Positions 26,845-35,446 of a stretch of 56,278 nt of DNA are shown here, piece after piece. The notes beneath the pieces were generated by a model that was not told where the DNA came from, searched no databases, and saw only the letters and a list, made by a program, of their open reading frames with translations. The DNA lies in the NCBI RefSeq assembly GCF_947253065.1, contig NZ_CAMXWS010000012.1, positions 1-56,278 of the forward strand, in the 5' to 3' direction. Each line of letters starts with the position of its first letter. The first letter of the stretch is position 1. This stretch comes from an uncultured Corynebacterium sp. (GTDB taxonomy: Bacteria; Actinomycetota; Actinomycetes; Mycobacteriales; Mycobacteriaceae). The translations under genes were made by a program, and so were the position numbers.

Positions 26845-27471
26845 TTAGAGCTGCAGCCGTCCCGTCAATGCGCGGGACAAGGTCAGCTCATCAACGAACT
26901 CCAAATCGCCGCCAAGCGGCATACCGGACGCCAAACGTGATGTGGTCAGGTCCGGGAAATCTTTGAGCAACCGCGCCAAATATGACGCGGTGGCTTCGCC
27001 CTCAGTGTCAGGATCCGTCGCCAGAATGACCTCATGGATCTCTGGGGACTCCTCGCCCTCTCGGTCCGGCAGTACACCGCCGATGCGTTGGAGCAGCGAA
27101 GAAATCGTCAGATCTTTAGGTCCCACGTTGGCCAAGGGGTCAAGCGCCCCGCCGAGCACGTGGTAGCGCCCCGAGTATTCACCCGTGCGCTCAATGACCT
27201 GGATGTCTTTGGCGTCCTCAACGACACAGATCAAGCCGGCGTCCCGGCCACTGTCTGCACAAACACGGCAGACTTCATCCCGCGAAACGTTGTTGCAGAT
27301 CCGGCAGAACGTCACGCCGTCACGCACAGCACCAAGCGCGCTGCGGAGGCGATCAATATCCTCCGGATCTGTTTTTAGCAGGTGGAACGCGATGCGCTGA
27401 GCGCTTTTCGGCCCCACCCCGGGGAGGCGGGAGAATTCGTCGATGAGGTCCTGAAGAGGGCCTTCAAACAT
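26845..27471 (-). CDS. recR: Recombination protein RecR
   Basis: 208 residues. A helix-hairpin-helix near the N-terminus (RLPGVGPKSAQRIAFHLL) is followed by the zinc finger CRICNNVSRDEVCRVC and a Toprim domain (ICVVEDAKDIQVIER, then ILATDPDTEGEATA). RecR acts with RecF/RecO in RecA loading at gaps. It converges on gatD with an 18-bp gap and follows ybaB in the conserved dnaX-ybaB-recR cluster. Confidence 0.96.
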   Translation of the reverse strand: MFEGPLQDLIDEFSRLPGVGPKSAQRIAFHLLKTDPEDIDRLRSALGAVRDGVTFCRICNNVSRDEVCRVCADSGRDAGLICVVEDAKDIQVIERTGEYSGRYHVLGGALDPLANVGPKDLTISSLLQRIGGVLPDREGEESPEIHEVILATDPDTEGEATASYLARLLKDFPDLTTSRLASGMPLGGDLEFVDELTLSRALTGRLQL

Positions 27472-27480
27472 AGAGCGGGT

Positions 27481-27840
27481 TTAGTTTCCGCCGAACATCT
27501 GGCTGAACTCGTTGCCCTCACCCGGGCCCTGCTGAGTCAGCGGACCGATCTTCTCCTGAGCCAGCTGACCAGCCTTGGTGTGAGCATCACGGTAAGCAGC
27601 GAGGATGAGGTCCTGGAGGGTCTCCACATCGTTCGGGTCCACAGCCTCCGGCTTAATGGACAGGTCCTTGATCTCTGCGCCACCGGTCATGGTGATGTTC
27701 ACCAGACCGCCACCAGCGGAGCCCTCAACGGTCGCAGCGAGGATCTCTTCCTGCGCACGCTGGATCTGCGCCTGGACCTCGGTGGCCTGGCGGATGAGTT
27801 CCTGCATATCGGGCATGCCGTTCTGATCTGGCTGAGTCAT
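27481..27840 (-). CDS. YbaB/EbfC nucleoid-associated protein
   Basis: 119 residues, a YbaB/EbfC-type DNA-binding protein: a long N-terminal helix (MQELIRQATEVQAQIQRAQE) and the compact core GGGLVNITMTGGAEIKDLSI. The start at 27840 is preferred because AAGAAAGG lies about 9 nt upstream; an ATG two codons earlier is too close. It lies 9 bp upstream of recR, in the usual dnaX-ybaB-recR order. Confidence 0.93.
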   Translation of the reverse strand: MTQPDQNGMPDMQELIRQATEVQAQIQRAQEEILAATVEGSAGGGLVNITMTGGAEIKDLSIKPEAVDPNDVETLQDLILAAYRDAHTKAGQLAQEKIGPLTQQGPGEGNEFSQMFGGN

Positions 27841-27889
27841 GGTCATTGACCTTTCTTGAACGTTTGTAACAGTGTCTTTATCACGCAAC

Positions 27890-27905
27890 CGGTCGGTGCC
27901 GACCG
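27890..27905. repeat. Small palindrome between dnaX and ybaB
   Basis: CGGTCGG-TG-CCGACCG, a perfect 7+2+7 dyad in the 92-bp gap between dnaX and ybaB. No T-tract follows on the minus strand, so a regulatory or RNA-processing hairpin is as likely as a terminator. Confidence 0.4.
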
Positions 27906-27932
27906 CGTCCTTGAACTAGTGTACCGAGTCGC

Positions 27933-30218
27933 TTAAAGCGGCCGCGCCCCCAGTTCGTCGGCAAGCAATTCCATCGCTACTTCGGTAGGACTGCGACGGT
28001 CGAACGTGCCTGCTTCCTGGGATTGGTCGACCATGTCGCGTTCTTCATCTTCACGCGTATACGGTGCCGGCGCTTCCTCCGCTGGTGGCTCGTCCTCCGG
28101 TTCCGGTGGCAGTGGCACCCCACTGCTGAAGCTCGTCGACTCACCAAAACCAGTCTTCGGCCCGGCCGTCGGCTGGGCATTTGCTGGAGCAGCCACGGCA
28201 CGATTCTGCGCCCCGCTCACAACCCCAGCTGCACCCGCTGCCGCTGCCGCCGCGGCTGCTGCAGCTGCCGGCCCGGACGCGACAGGCGGCTCCGGCGTCA
28301 CGGCAGCATTAGCGTTATCTACGGAGCCGTCACTCGTCGGCATCGGCTCCTCCGCTTCAGTCCCGTCAGCCGCGTGCGGATCCTCAGCCGATCCGGCTGG
28401 CTCACCGTCATCCGGGGAACCGTGCTCCGGTTGCGCTTCTGGCTCCGACTGTTCCTGTTCACGCGGCGGGCTCCACGCCTGCGGCGCACGAGCAGGGGCT
28501 TCAAAGCCCGCGACTTTTGGGTCCGTGCCCACCACACAACGCACCCCGACCTCGGTGCCAAGCTTCTCCGTCAGGACGGCAGCAATGTCGTCGTTGTTGT
28601 GCTTCGAGTTGATGCTGTTCGCCAGCGCACCAGTGTTATGGCCAACGACCAGCGTCGTCCCATCCATACCCAGCGGCTTGGCCTCAGTGAGCATGATCTC
28701 CGCGACCTTATTGCGCTCACCCACCGACTGCCGCAGCGTGATCCACTCCTTATGGATCCGCTCCATCAACGCATCAGCATCAACAGTGCTGTCCGGCTCG
28801 CCGGACTCCCCCGCATTCGCCTGGCTACCTTCAGTCTCCTGCATTGCCGGTGCTTCCCGTTCAGCCGGCTCAGGCTGCTCCGATTGCGCCTGCCGCGGGG
28901 GCTGCTCCGGCTGGGGGCGTTGGGCCTGCTCGCGGGCAGGCTTCGGAGCCTCACGCGGTGCGGGCGTGGACTGGGAAGTCACATTCGCAGTGGCCTGCAC
29001 AGCGGCGGCAGCAGCAAGTGCGGCAGCGGCGCCACGGGGCTTGTCCCCCACGCCGGTGGCCGAAGCTGTTGCGTCCTGAATCTCAGTCAGGCCAGATGCC
29101 GCGGCGACAGGTGCCTGCGCGCCCGATGCCACACCAAGCAGGTGCGCCATCATGATCTCCAGCAACAGACGCGGGGACGTTGCACCGCGCAAAGACATGA
29201 TCCGCTCATTGACCTCAGTAGCCAGGGCAGCGAGCTGATTGCCTGAGAATTTATCGGCCTCAGCAGCGAGAATCTCAGCGCGGTCAGTCGGGGCATCGAC
29301 AAGCCCCTGACCGAAAGCATCCGGGACAGCGTGAATGATCATCAGGTCACGCAGACGGTCCAGCAGATCAATCGCGAAACGGCGCGGCTCATGGCCCGCC
29401 TCAATCACATCATCAACGGCCTTGAACAATGCGGCGGCGTCGCGGGCGGCGAGGGCGTCCACAGTGGCGTCGATAAGCGAAAGGTCCGTGACCCCAAGCA
29501 ACGGCAACGCAAGCTCGTACGTCAGCCCGTCGGGGCCGGCGCCCGCGAGCAACTGGTCGAGGATCGACAGCGTGTCACGCGGCGAACCGCCACCAGCGCG
29601 GATGACCAGCGGGTAGACATTCTCGTCGACCGTGACACCTTCCGCGGCGACCGTGCGCTCGACGAGCTGGCGCATTGCCTGCGGGGTGAGCAGGCGGAAC
29701 GGGTAATGGTGAGTGCGCGAACGGATCGTGCCAATGATTTTCTCCGGCTCCGTCGTCGCAAAAATGAACACGAGGTGCTCCGGTGGCTCCTCTACGATCT
29801 TCAGCAAAGCGTTCGCACCCGCGCCCGTGATCATGTGGGCCTCATCGATAATGAACACGCGGTAGCGCGATTCCGCCGGCGCGAAATACGCACGTTCACG
29901 CAGCTCACGCATCTCGTCGACGCCACCGTTCGACGCAGCGTCCATCTCAGTGACGTCCAGGTTGCCCGGCCCACCCGGCGCGAGCGCCACACACGATGGG
30001 CACACGCCACACGGCGTCGACGTCGGGCCCTCGACGCAGTTCAGTGAACGCGCCAAAATGCGTGCCGACGACGTCTTACCCGTCCCCCTCGGCCCCGAGA
30101 ACAAATAAGCGTGATTGACGCGCCCATTGTCCAGCGCTGTGGACAGCGGGCGGGTCACCTGCTCCTGCCCAATCATCTCGGCGAACGAGGCTGGGCGATA
30201 CTTCCGGTACAAAGCCAC
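27933..30218 (-). CDS. dnaX: DNA polymerase III subunits gamma/tau
   Basis: 761 residues, a clamp-loader ATPase. Seen are Walker A GPRGTGKTS, the zinc module CVEGPTSTPCGVCPSC, Walker B as FIIDEAHMI, and sensor 1 ATTEPEKI. Domain III runs to about 365. A long low-complexity Pro/Glu/Ala-rich region follows, interrupted by a folded segment (about 480-580) that probably binds the polymerase. The acidic C-terminus includes an Ala-rich stretch (AAAAAAAAAAGAAG). A CGTCGATAAGC copy is at 29468-29478. Confidence 0.95.
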   Translation of the reverse strand: MALYRKYRPASFAEMIGQEQVTRPLSTALDNGRVNHAYLFSGPRGTGKTSSARILARSLNCVEGPTSTPCGVCPSCVALAPGGPGNLDVTEMDAASNGGVDEMRELRERAYFAPAESRYRVFIIDEAHMITGAGANALLKIVEEPPEHLVFIFATTEPEKIIGTIRSRTHHYPFRLLTPQAMRQLVERTVAAEGVTVDENVYPLVIRAGGGSPRDTLSILDQLLAGAGPDGLTYELALPLLGVTDLSLIDATVDALAARDAAALFKAVDDVIEAGHEPRRFAIDLLDRLRDLMIIHAVPDAFGQGLVDAPTDRAEILAAEADKFSGNQLAALATEVNERIMSLRGATSPRLLLEIMMAHLLGVASGAQAPVAAASGLTEIQDATASATGVGDKPRGAAAALAAAAAVQATANVTSQSTPAPREAPKPAREQAQRPQPEQPPRQAQSEQPEPAEREAPAMQETEGSQANAGESGEPDSTVDADALMERIHKEWITLRQSVGERNKVAEIMLTEAKPLGMDGTTLVVGHNTGALANSINSKHNNDDIAAVLTEKLGTEVGVRCVVGTDPKVAGFEAPARAPQAWSPPREQEQSEPEAQPEHGSPDDGEPAGSAEDPHAADGTEAEEPMPTSDGSVDNANAAVTPEPPVASGPAAAAAAAAAAAGAAGVVSGAQNRAVAAPANAQPTAGPKTGFGESTSFSSGVPLPPEPEDEPPAEEAPAPYTREDEERDMVDQSQEAGTFDRRSPTEVAMELLADELGARPL

Positions 30219-30311
30219 GGTTTCACCCTACTAGGCACCCGCGACACCCACCGTGGGTCTATCCGTAAGCGGGCATTGCCAGCGCAGATATTTTCGTTAT
30301 ACGGTATTGAC

Positions 30312-30557
30312 ATGCCTGTGAACGCCAGCCAAGAACAGCTCGACGCTTGGGTCGCCGAAGCCGAGATCGGCTACGACCCAGAGCTCCTGAAGAAGCGCGG
30401 CCGCGGGCGCCCGGGACGGGGATCAACTCCCGCACAGGTCGTCGCTGTCCGCCTCACCGACGACGAACTGAAAGCACTCGACGATCTCGCCACCGAGAAG
30501 AACATGACCCGGTCCGAGATCATCCGCCAAGCGATCGGCGCCTTCACCGCGGCATGA
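30312..30557 (+). CDS. Ribbon-helix-helix antitoxin
   Basis: 81 residues. The C-terminal RHH domain (QVVAVRLTDDELKALDDLATEKNMTRSEIIRQAIGAF) is preceded by a basic linker KKRGRGRPGRGS. It likely binds its own promoter and neutralises the following toxin. ATGA overlap with the next gene gives the usual antitoxin-first order. A TATACG hexamer lies about 17 nt upstream of the ATG and no Shine-Dalgarno is visible. Confidence 0.8.
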   Translation: MPVNASQEQLDAWVAEAEIGYDPELLKKRGRGRPGRGSTPAQVVAVRLTDDELKALDDLATEKNMTRSEIIRQAIGAFTAA

Positions 30558-30796
30558 GATACGCGAAGTCCGCCACCAAACATGGCATCACCACAGCTGA
30601 TGGCATTCAGGCGGCTTCCAACCCCTTATGGATCGAGCCACTCGACGATGAAACGACTCAGTGGAGAGAGTTGAGACTTGACTTCGGACACCATGCCCGG
30701 CTCCTTGAGACAGTCGTCGTAGTCGCAGCAGACGGTGACGAGCTGCCCATCCACTCCATGAAAGCCCGCCCCCAATATTCGCGGCTCCTCGAATAA
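30554..30796 (+). CDS. BrnT-like putative toxin
   Basis: 80 residues with the BrnT-like pattern KHGI near the N-terminus, ELRLDF, a LLETVVVVAADGDEL strand pair, and the terminal IHSMKARPQYSRLL box, corresponding to the R-I-I-S-A-R-K region of BrnT. BrnT toxins are RelE-fold ribonucleases. Similarity is remote, so the toxin role rests mainly on the overlap with an RHH antitoxin. Confidence 0.65.
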   Translation: MRYAKSATKHGITTADGIQAASNPLWIEPLDDETTQWRELRLDFGHHARLLETVVVVAADGDELPIHSMKARPQYSRLLE

Positions 30797-30940
30797 AGCT
30801 CGGCCCCGCCCCCCTGGTCCAGGCTTAAAGCAGTTCCGTCAATAGTCAGTGGATTGAATCGTTCGCCGCATAATTGAATTAGGATCAACATGCGGTAATC
30901 AGAATGCAAAGAACGCAGAGCTGGGACAGGGATGGTGGCG

Positions 30941-31135
30941 ATGAACACGTTCACAGTGACCGCCGAGCGCCGCACCAGCGGTGTGTGGGTTCTGGAATGC
31001 ACAGAGCTCGGAGTGGTCTCGCAGACGAGCCGGTTGGACCGCGCCGAAGATGAAGTGATCGAAGCGCTCGCGTACCAGTCGGGGCTAGCGCCGTCCGAGT
31101 TCGACGTCGAGGTAGTTCCGATGCTTCCCGGCTAG
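30941..31135 (+). CDS. Orphan HicB-like antitoxin
   Basis: 64 residues (MNTFTVTAERRTSGVWVLECTEL) with the HicB-type beta-hairpin plus a helix (LDRAEDEVIEALAYQSG). An ATG three codons upstream (30932) is an alternative start. No HicA-like double-stranded-RNA-binding ORF is adjacent on either side. It is therefore a solitary antitoxin or a remnant. Confidence 0.6.
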   Translation: MNTFTVTAERRTSGVWVLECTELGVVSQTSRLDRAEDEVIEALAYQSGLAPSEFDVEVVPMLPG

Positions 31136-31230
31136 ATCGAGACGTTTAGGGACCACACGGAGCGGACGAACGAGAAGGCTGCAGCCTCTACCCGCACAGT
31201 CACGGCGCAGGATCATACGGTGATTGCGCT

Positions 31231-31368
31231 ATGAATCCCCATGAATCCCTCTGCATGGACTCCCCACCATGAACTAACCCGCATCAACCGTGTAGTCGAG
31301 CAGTTTCTTTCAATTCCGCCGAAGGTTCACTCAGTCCATGCGGTTTAGTCCATGAAGATCAGTCCATG
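31231..31368. repeat. Short repeat cluster (AGTCCATG and ATGAATCCC)
   Basis: AGTCCATG occurs at 31333, 31347 and 31361, an exact 14-bp step, and once inverted at 31254-31261. ATGAATCCC occurs twice, at 31231 and 31241. The 248-bp stretch 31136-31383 otherwise holds no gene. Confidence 0.6.
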
Positions 31369-31383
31369 CGCAGCAGCGAAGCA

Positions 31384-32775
31384 CTAGTCGTTGAGGCGGC
31401 CGGTCTCAGCCAGCACGCGCTCGCGGAGTTTGCCCGTGGCGGCAACGGCGGCAATGCAGCCGGCGAGAACAAGCGCGATCAGGGCGGCGAAGAGAGTGAG
31501 CTGAGGTAGTACGTCGACGGGAACGGTGACCAAGACGAAGCCCAGCAGGTTGCCCATGCCGAAGCCCAACAGTGTGACCAGCACCATTGGCACGCCGATC
31601 TCCCGGATGGCCACGGAGGTGTGGTACTTCGCGGGCGCACCAACGAAGTAGAGAGACTTGGTCAGCTGCTTCTGCTCTACCACTGCCAACGCCTGGGTGA
31701 GCAGTGTGGAGGCGACGAGGAGGATGGCACCAAAGATCGCAGTGAGGGCCACTCCTGTGGGAATATCGCCGGTGATCATATTTAGGGCCGGGTCTGCGTC
31801 GATTTCTGGGATGGCAGAGATCCAGCTACTGATACCAGCAGTGAATGCAAGGAAATACAGCGCTGCGACACGCTTCCACGTCGTTCTTGCACCACGTCCG
31901 ACGCGCCGTGTGGCCACGTAGTTAGCGGGACCAGGAAGCAGGTAGCTGAATCGGGCGATCAACTGGATCACACCGACGGCGATGAGAGCGTTGACCATTA
32001 ATACGCCGGCAACGACGACGAGCAGCAGGATGAAGTCCGTGGCATTGGCGCCCGGCGCGATCGTTAATGTGCTCAAGTAGCGGTACAGGGCAAAAACTGC
32101 CACAAGCGAGATGACCAGAGTGATCACGCTTTGCCCCTTTGGCGGGATCTTCTTGGTCACTCCCAGCGGGGTAACAGCCACACGGCGCAGGGCGAGCCAG
32201 ACAGACGCTGCGGCCAAAACGAGCACCACGAGCCAGGCAACAGGCACGATCCACCAGGTGAACATCTCCCATGTGCCGATGCGCTTTTCTTGGAAGGTCA
32301 GCAGCGACCATGCAGGAACACTGACCAGGTACAGCACAGTGCCAATGCCAAGGCCGACGAATGCCTGGCGCAACGCATCGAGAATCATCATTCCGCGCAC
32401 TTGGCCGGAGGTCGCGCCGATCAGGCGCAGAATCGCCAACTGTTCTTCACGCCCACCGAGATTCGCACGCGCAGCCTGAGTAAGCAGGCCGAGCAAGGTT
32501 GGCACCACCAGCAATGATGCGAAGAGAGCAAGGAAGACGTAGCTCAACGTAAGTAGGCCGCCGAGGTCTGCGTCGATCGCCCTCACCGCCTCATGCGGGT
32601 GCCACATGCGTTGCGCGAACATCCACGTTCCGGCAGCCAGGGTGCACAGGATCCAGGTGGACACCGAGAATGCCACGAGCGACAAGGCACGGACCCAACG
32701 TTCGCCGGTCTGGCGTTGTGCGCGCCCCTCTGCGGTGGAGGACTGCGCAGCGGTCATCAGTGTCATCGCGCTCAT
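31384..32775 (-). CDS. FtsX-like ABC transporter permease
   Basis: 463 residues with about eight transmembrane helices in two FtsX-like halves. The first half has the loop ARANLGGREEQLAILRLIGATSGQVRGM, and the second half ends with QLTKSLYFVGAPAKYHTS, both typical of MacB/FtsX-type permeases. It overlaps the ATPase gene by 4 bp. It forms an exporter with the ATPase, divergent from a two-component system. This layout is seen in antimicrobial-peptide or envelope-stress exporters. The substrate is unknown. Confidence 0.88.
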   Translation of the reverse strand: MSAMTLMTAAQSSTAEGRAQRQTGERWVRALSLVAFSVSTWILCTLAAGTWMFAQRMWHPHEAVRAIDADLGGLLTLSYVFLALFASLLVVPTLLGLLTQAARANLGGREEQLAILRLIGATSGQVRGMMILDALRQAFVGLGIGTVLYLVSVPAWSLLTFQEKRIGTWEMFTWWIVPVAWLVVLVLAAASVWLALRRVAVTPLGVTKKIPPKGQSVITLVISLVAVFALYRYLSTLTIAPGANATDFILLLVVVAGVLMVNALIAVGVIQLIARFSYLLPGPANYVATRRVGRGARTTWKRVAALYFLAFTAGISSWISAIPEIDADPALNMITGDIPTGVALTAIFGAILLVASTLLTQALAVVEQKQLTKSLYFVGAPAKYHTSVAIREIGVPMVLVTLLGFGMGNLLGFVLVTVPVDVLPQLTLFAALIALVLAGCIAAVAATGKLRERVLAETGRLND

Positions 32776-33452
32776 GCCTGCACCGCCTTCGCAGCACCCT
32801 CAGAGTGGATAAGGCCATCGCGGATCTCGATCCTGCGGTCGCACCATTGGGCGATCTTCGGGTCGTGGGTGACCAGCACGAGCGTCACTCCGAATTTTTG
32901 TGCAACAGCAGTGATCTGCTGCATCACCTCGTGGCCGGTGGCCTGGTCGAGAGCGGCGGTCGGCTCGTCGGCAAAGACCACCGACGGCGGCCCGGCCAGG
33001 GCACGCGCAATCGCTACACGCTGGCTCTGCCCGCCGGAGAGCTGCCCCGGGAAGCGATTCACAAAATCCCCCAGGCCCAGACGGGTGAGCATGTCAGCGG
33101 CTTCCGTGTGGGCCTTCGAACGGGACTCGCCACGCATGATCTGCGGCAGTGCCACGTTCTCCTTCGCGGTCAGCTCAGGAAGGAGCTGGCCGTCCTGGAA
33201 GATGAAGCCGAAGTGGTCGAGGCGGAGTTGGGAGCGGGTGGCGTCGTTAAGCGATGCAATGTCGCGTCCGTTGAAGCGGACCTCGCCGTGATCGGGGACG
33301 AGCACGCCAGACATGCAGTGGAGCAATGTCGATTTGCCGGAGCCGGACGGGCCCATGATCGCGACGGATTCGCCGGGCTCGATATTCAGGCTGATGCCTT
33401 CGAGGACCCGTTGCTGGGTGAATGATTTGGTGATGTCGTTCAGTTCAAGCAT
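32772..33452 (-). CDS. ABC transporter ATP-binding protein (LolD/MacB type)
   Basis: 226 residues. Walker A is GPSGSGKST, the signature is LSGGQSQRVAIARAL, Walker B is VVFADEPTAALD, and a switch histidine is in LVTHDPKI. It powers the FtsX-like permease encoded directly downstream. The start follows a weak GGAACC box. The promoter region is shared with the sensor kinase gene and carries a 20-bp palindrome. Confidence 0.93.
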   Translation of the reverse strand: MLELNDITKSFTQQRVLEGISLNIEPGESVAIMGPSGSGKSTLLHCMSGVLVPDHGEVRFNGRDIASLNDATRSQLRLDHFGFIFQDGQLLPELTAKENVALPQIMRGESRSKAHTEAADMLTRLGLGDFVNRFPGQLSGGQSQRVAIARALAGPPSVVFADEPTAALDQATGHEVMQQITAVAQKFGVTLVLVTHDPKIAQWCDRRIEIRDGLIHSEGAAKAVQA

Positions 33453-33507
33453 GGTTCCATTTCACCGCCTGCTGCGCGTGGCCACCATGGCGCAGGCTCC
33501 CAAATAC

Positions 33508-33527
33508 GGGTAGTGCTAGCACTACCC
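33508..33527. promoter_or_regulatory. Perfect 20-bp palindromic operator
   Basis: GGGTAGTGCT followed by its exact reverse complement AGCACTACCC, in the 85-bp gap between the divergent ABC exporter and two-component genes. Size and position fit a dimer site for the NarL/LuxR-type response regulator encoded at 34218-34862, controlling both directions. Confidence 0.8.
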
Positions 33528-33537
33528 CGCTACCCTC

Positions 33538-34221
33538 GTGTGCATGTGGCGGAAGAAGAACCACGAGGCTGAGGCCGCGCGAGCAATTCACCAGCTCACG
33601 GCGTCCCGGCGCAAGATTGCGGAAGCATACGAGATCGAACGCCTGCGCATTGAGCGCGACCTGCACGATGGCGCGCAGCAGTACTTCGTGGCGGCAGCGA
33701 TGAAGCTCGGCGAGGCACAGCTTGAGACCAATTCACCGCTTCTCGACGCCGCTGCCCACGACCTCAAAAACGGCCTCGACGCCCTCCGCCGCACTGTGCA
33801 CGGCATTCACCCGCGCGAGCTCACCGACCGCGGACTCGTCGAAGCCGTCGAAACTGCCGCCGCAAAATACGGGCCGCACGTCACCGTCCGTGCCCCGCAC
33901 GCGCTTCCGCTTATCGACGATTCCGTCCTCGCCGCCGCATATTTCTTCACCTCCGAGGCCCTGACCAATGCCGCGAAGCACGCCCCTGGCGCCCCCGTCA
34001 GTGTGCTAATCACCTGCGATCACACCCTCAATATCGCAGTCACTGACTCCGGCGACGGTGGGGCCTGCTTCATTTCGGGCGGAGGGCTCGATGGCATGCG
34101 TGAACGCATCGCTGCATTCGGCGGGTCAATAGAAGTGCATTCACCCCACGGTGGACCTACCACCGTCACAGCGCGGATACCGTTGCTGCTGTACCGAGGA
34201 GAAAGTGGACTAGCACCATGA
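33538..34221 (+). CDS. Soluble sensor histidine kinase (HisKA_3)
   Basis: 227 residues without transmembrane segments. The HisKA_3 phosphoacceptor is in ERLRIERDLHDGAQQYF. The HATPase N-box is FFTSEALTNAAKHA, and a G-box follows (DSGDGGACFISGGGLDGMRERIAAFGG). With no input domain of its own, it may sense through the adjacent FtsX-like exporter (inference). A start at 33538 (GTG) or 33544 (ATG) is possible. It overlaps the response regulator by 4 bp. Confidence 0.88.
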   Translation: MCMWRKKNHEAEAARAIHQLTASRRKIAEAYEIERLRIERDLHDGAQQYFVAAAMKLGEAQLETNSPLLDAAAHDLKNGLDALRRTVHGIHPRELTDRGLVEAVETAAAKYGPHVTVRAPHALPLIDDSVLAAAYFFTSEALTNAAKHAPGAPVSVLITCDHTLNIAVTDSGDGGACFISGGGLDGMRERIAAFGGSIEVHSPHGGPTTVTARIPLLLYRGESGLAP

Positions 34222-34862
34222 AGATCGTGATCGCTGATGACTCCGCCCTACTGCGTGAAGGGGTTGCGGGCCTGCTGACCCGACGCGGCCACGAGGTCGC
34301 CGGGCAGGTCGGTAACGCAGATGCCCTGCCCGGTGCCGTGGCACAGCACTCTCCAGACCTGGTGATCACCGATGTCCGCATGCCGCCCAAAATGCGCGAT
34401 GATGGGCTTCAAGCAGCCTTGAAGCTGCGCGAGCAAGGCCCTGTCAATGTGCTCGTCCTATCCCAATATGTGGCACCTGCCTATGCCCGCGAATTGTTCT
34501 CCGGCGGCGACGGTGGCACCGGCTACCTGCTCAAAGACCGCGTCGCTGAGGTGAAAGACTTCGTCCAGGCCTGTGAGACTGTAGCTAGCGGTGGCGTGGT
34601 CATCGACCCGGACGTCGCCAGCGAACTCATGGCCGCCAGCTCACGTTGGCTGACCACCCTCACCCCACGCGAACGAGAGGTCCTCGAGCTCATGGCCGAA
34701 GGCCTATCCAATGCTGAGATCGCTGAGAAGCTCTATTTCTCCGGCGCCGCTGTGGCTAAACATGTGTCCAGCATCTTCGCCAAACTCGGACTCACACCGG
34801 ATGAGGAGAACCGTCGCGTCCGTGCGATCTTGATGTACCTGTCAGAGCGCGGAATCAGCTAG
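34218..34862 (+). CDS. NarL/LuxR-family response regulator
   Basis: 214 residues. The receiver domain has DDS near the N-terminus, phosphoacceptor aspartate in LVITDVRMPP, and the conserved lysine in GYLLKDRV. The C-terminal LuxR HTH is LTPREREVLELMAEGLSNAEIAEKLYFSGAAVAKHVSSIFAKLGL. It probably binds the palindrome at 33508-33527 and controls the exporter and its own operon. Confidence 0.93.
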   Translation: MKIVIADDSALLREGVAGLLTRRGHEVAGQVGNADALPGAVAQHSPDLVITDVRMPPKMRDDGLQAALKLREQGPVNVLVLSQYVAPAYARELFSGGDGGTGYLLKDRVAEVKDFVQACETVASGGVVIDPDVASELMAASSRWLTTLTPREREVLELMAEGLSNAEIAEKLYFSGAAVAKHVSSIFAKLGLTPDEENRRVRAILMYLSERGIS

Positions 34863-34876
34863 CACCCTGGGGCGGC

Positions 34877-35446
34877 CTACTCGCGGACCCAGTCCCCGAT
34901 GTTCGTCTGCCGGCGGTGCAGGCGTCGCTCCAACACATCGATCCCCTGCTCAGAGGCGATCTCGTATTCATCGTCGGTGAGCAACACCAGCTCCAGCAGC
35001 AGAGTCATGCGTGCCGGAGCATCATCAGTAGCTGGCTCATTGACCAGGGGCGTTCCACGATCAAAGATCTGCGGCTCACGCAGCAGACCATGATGGACAG
35101 ACAGTGCTGGATCATCGACCAACCCCGGCAGCGCTGTGCCTGGCTGACCCGGAATGCCGGCGTTGACCAGTGTGTTCCACGCGCCAGCGACAGCCATCAC
35201 GCGCTGCTGTGGGGTCGCGCCTTCCGCGGCGCAGATGATCTCACAGCGCACCTCGGTCACAGCACCAGCATCGGGTGTGCCAACCGCCGGGTCATCAACG
35301 ACAAGACCACTGTCGATCTGGCTGAACCCCACGCTGACAGCTGCGGGGAGCACCGGTGCAACACCAATGGTCATGCCGTTGACATCGAGGAGGTCCATGG
35401 GGCCGCAGACGTCGGCAAGCCAGGCGTGTGTTTCCTGCGGTGTCAC
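34877..35446 (-). CDS. Conserved hypothetical protein
   Basis: 189 residues, soluble, acidic, without a recognised family. It starts at a GTG placed directly after the aspT stop (TAA-GTG), with GAGAAG upstream, so it is translated as part of the aspT transcript. The C-terminus RRLHRRQTNIGDWVRE is basic. The 14 bp to the response regulator stop hold no terminator. Confidence 0.65.
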   Translation of the reverse strand: MTPQETHAWLADVCGPMDLLDVNGMTIGVAPVLPAAVSVGFSQIDSGLVVDDPAVGTPDAGAVTEVRCEIICAAEGATPQQRVMAVAGAWNTLVNAGIPGQPGTALPGLVDDPALSVHHGLLREPQIFDRGTPLVNEPATDDAPARMTLLLELVLLTDDEYEIASEQGIDVLERRLHRRQTNIGDWVRE

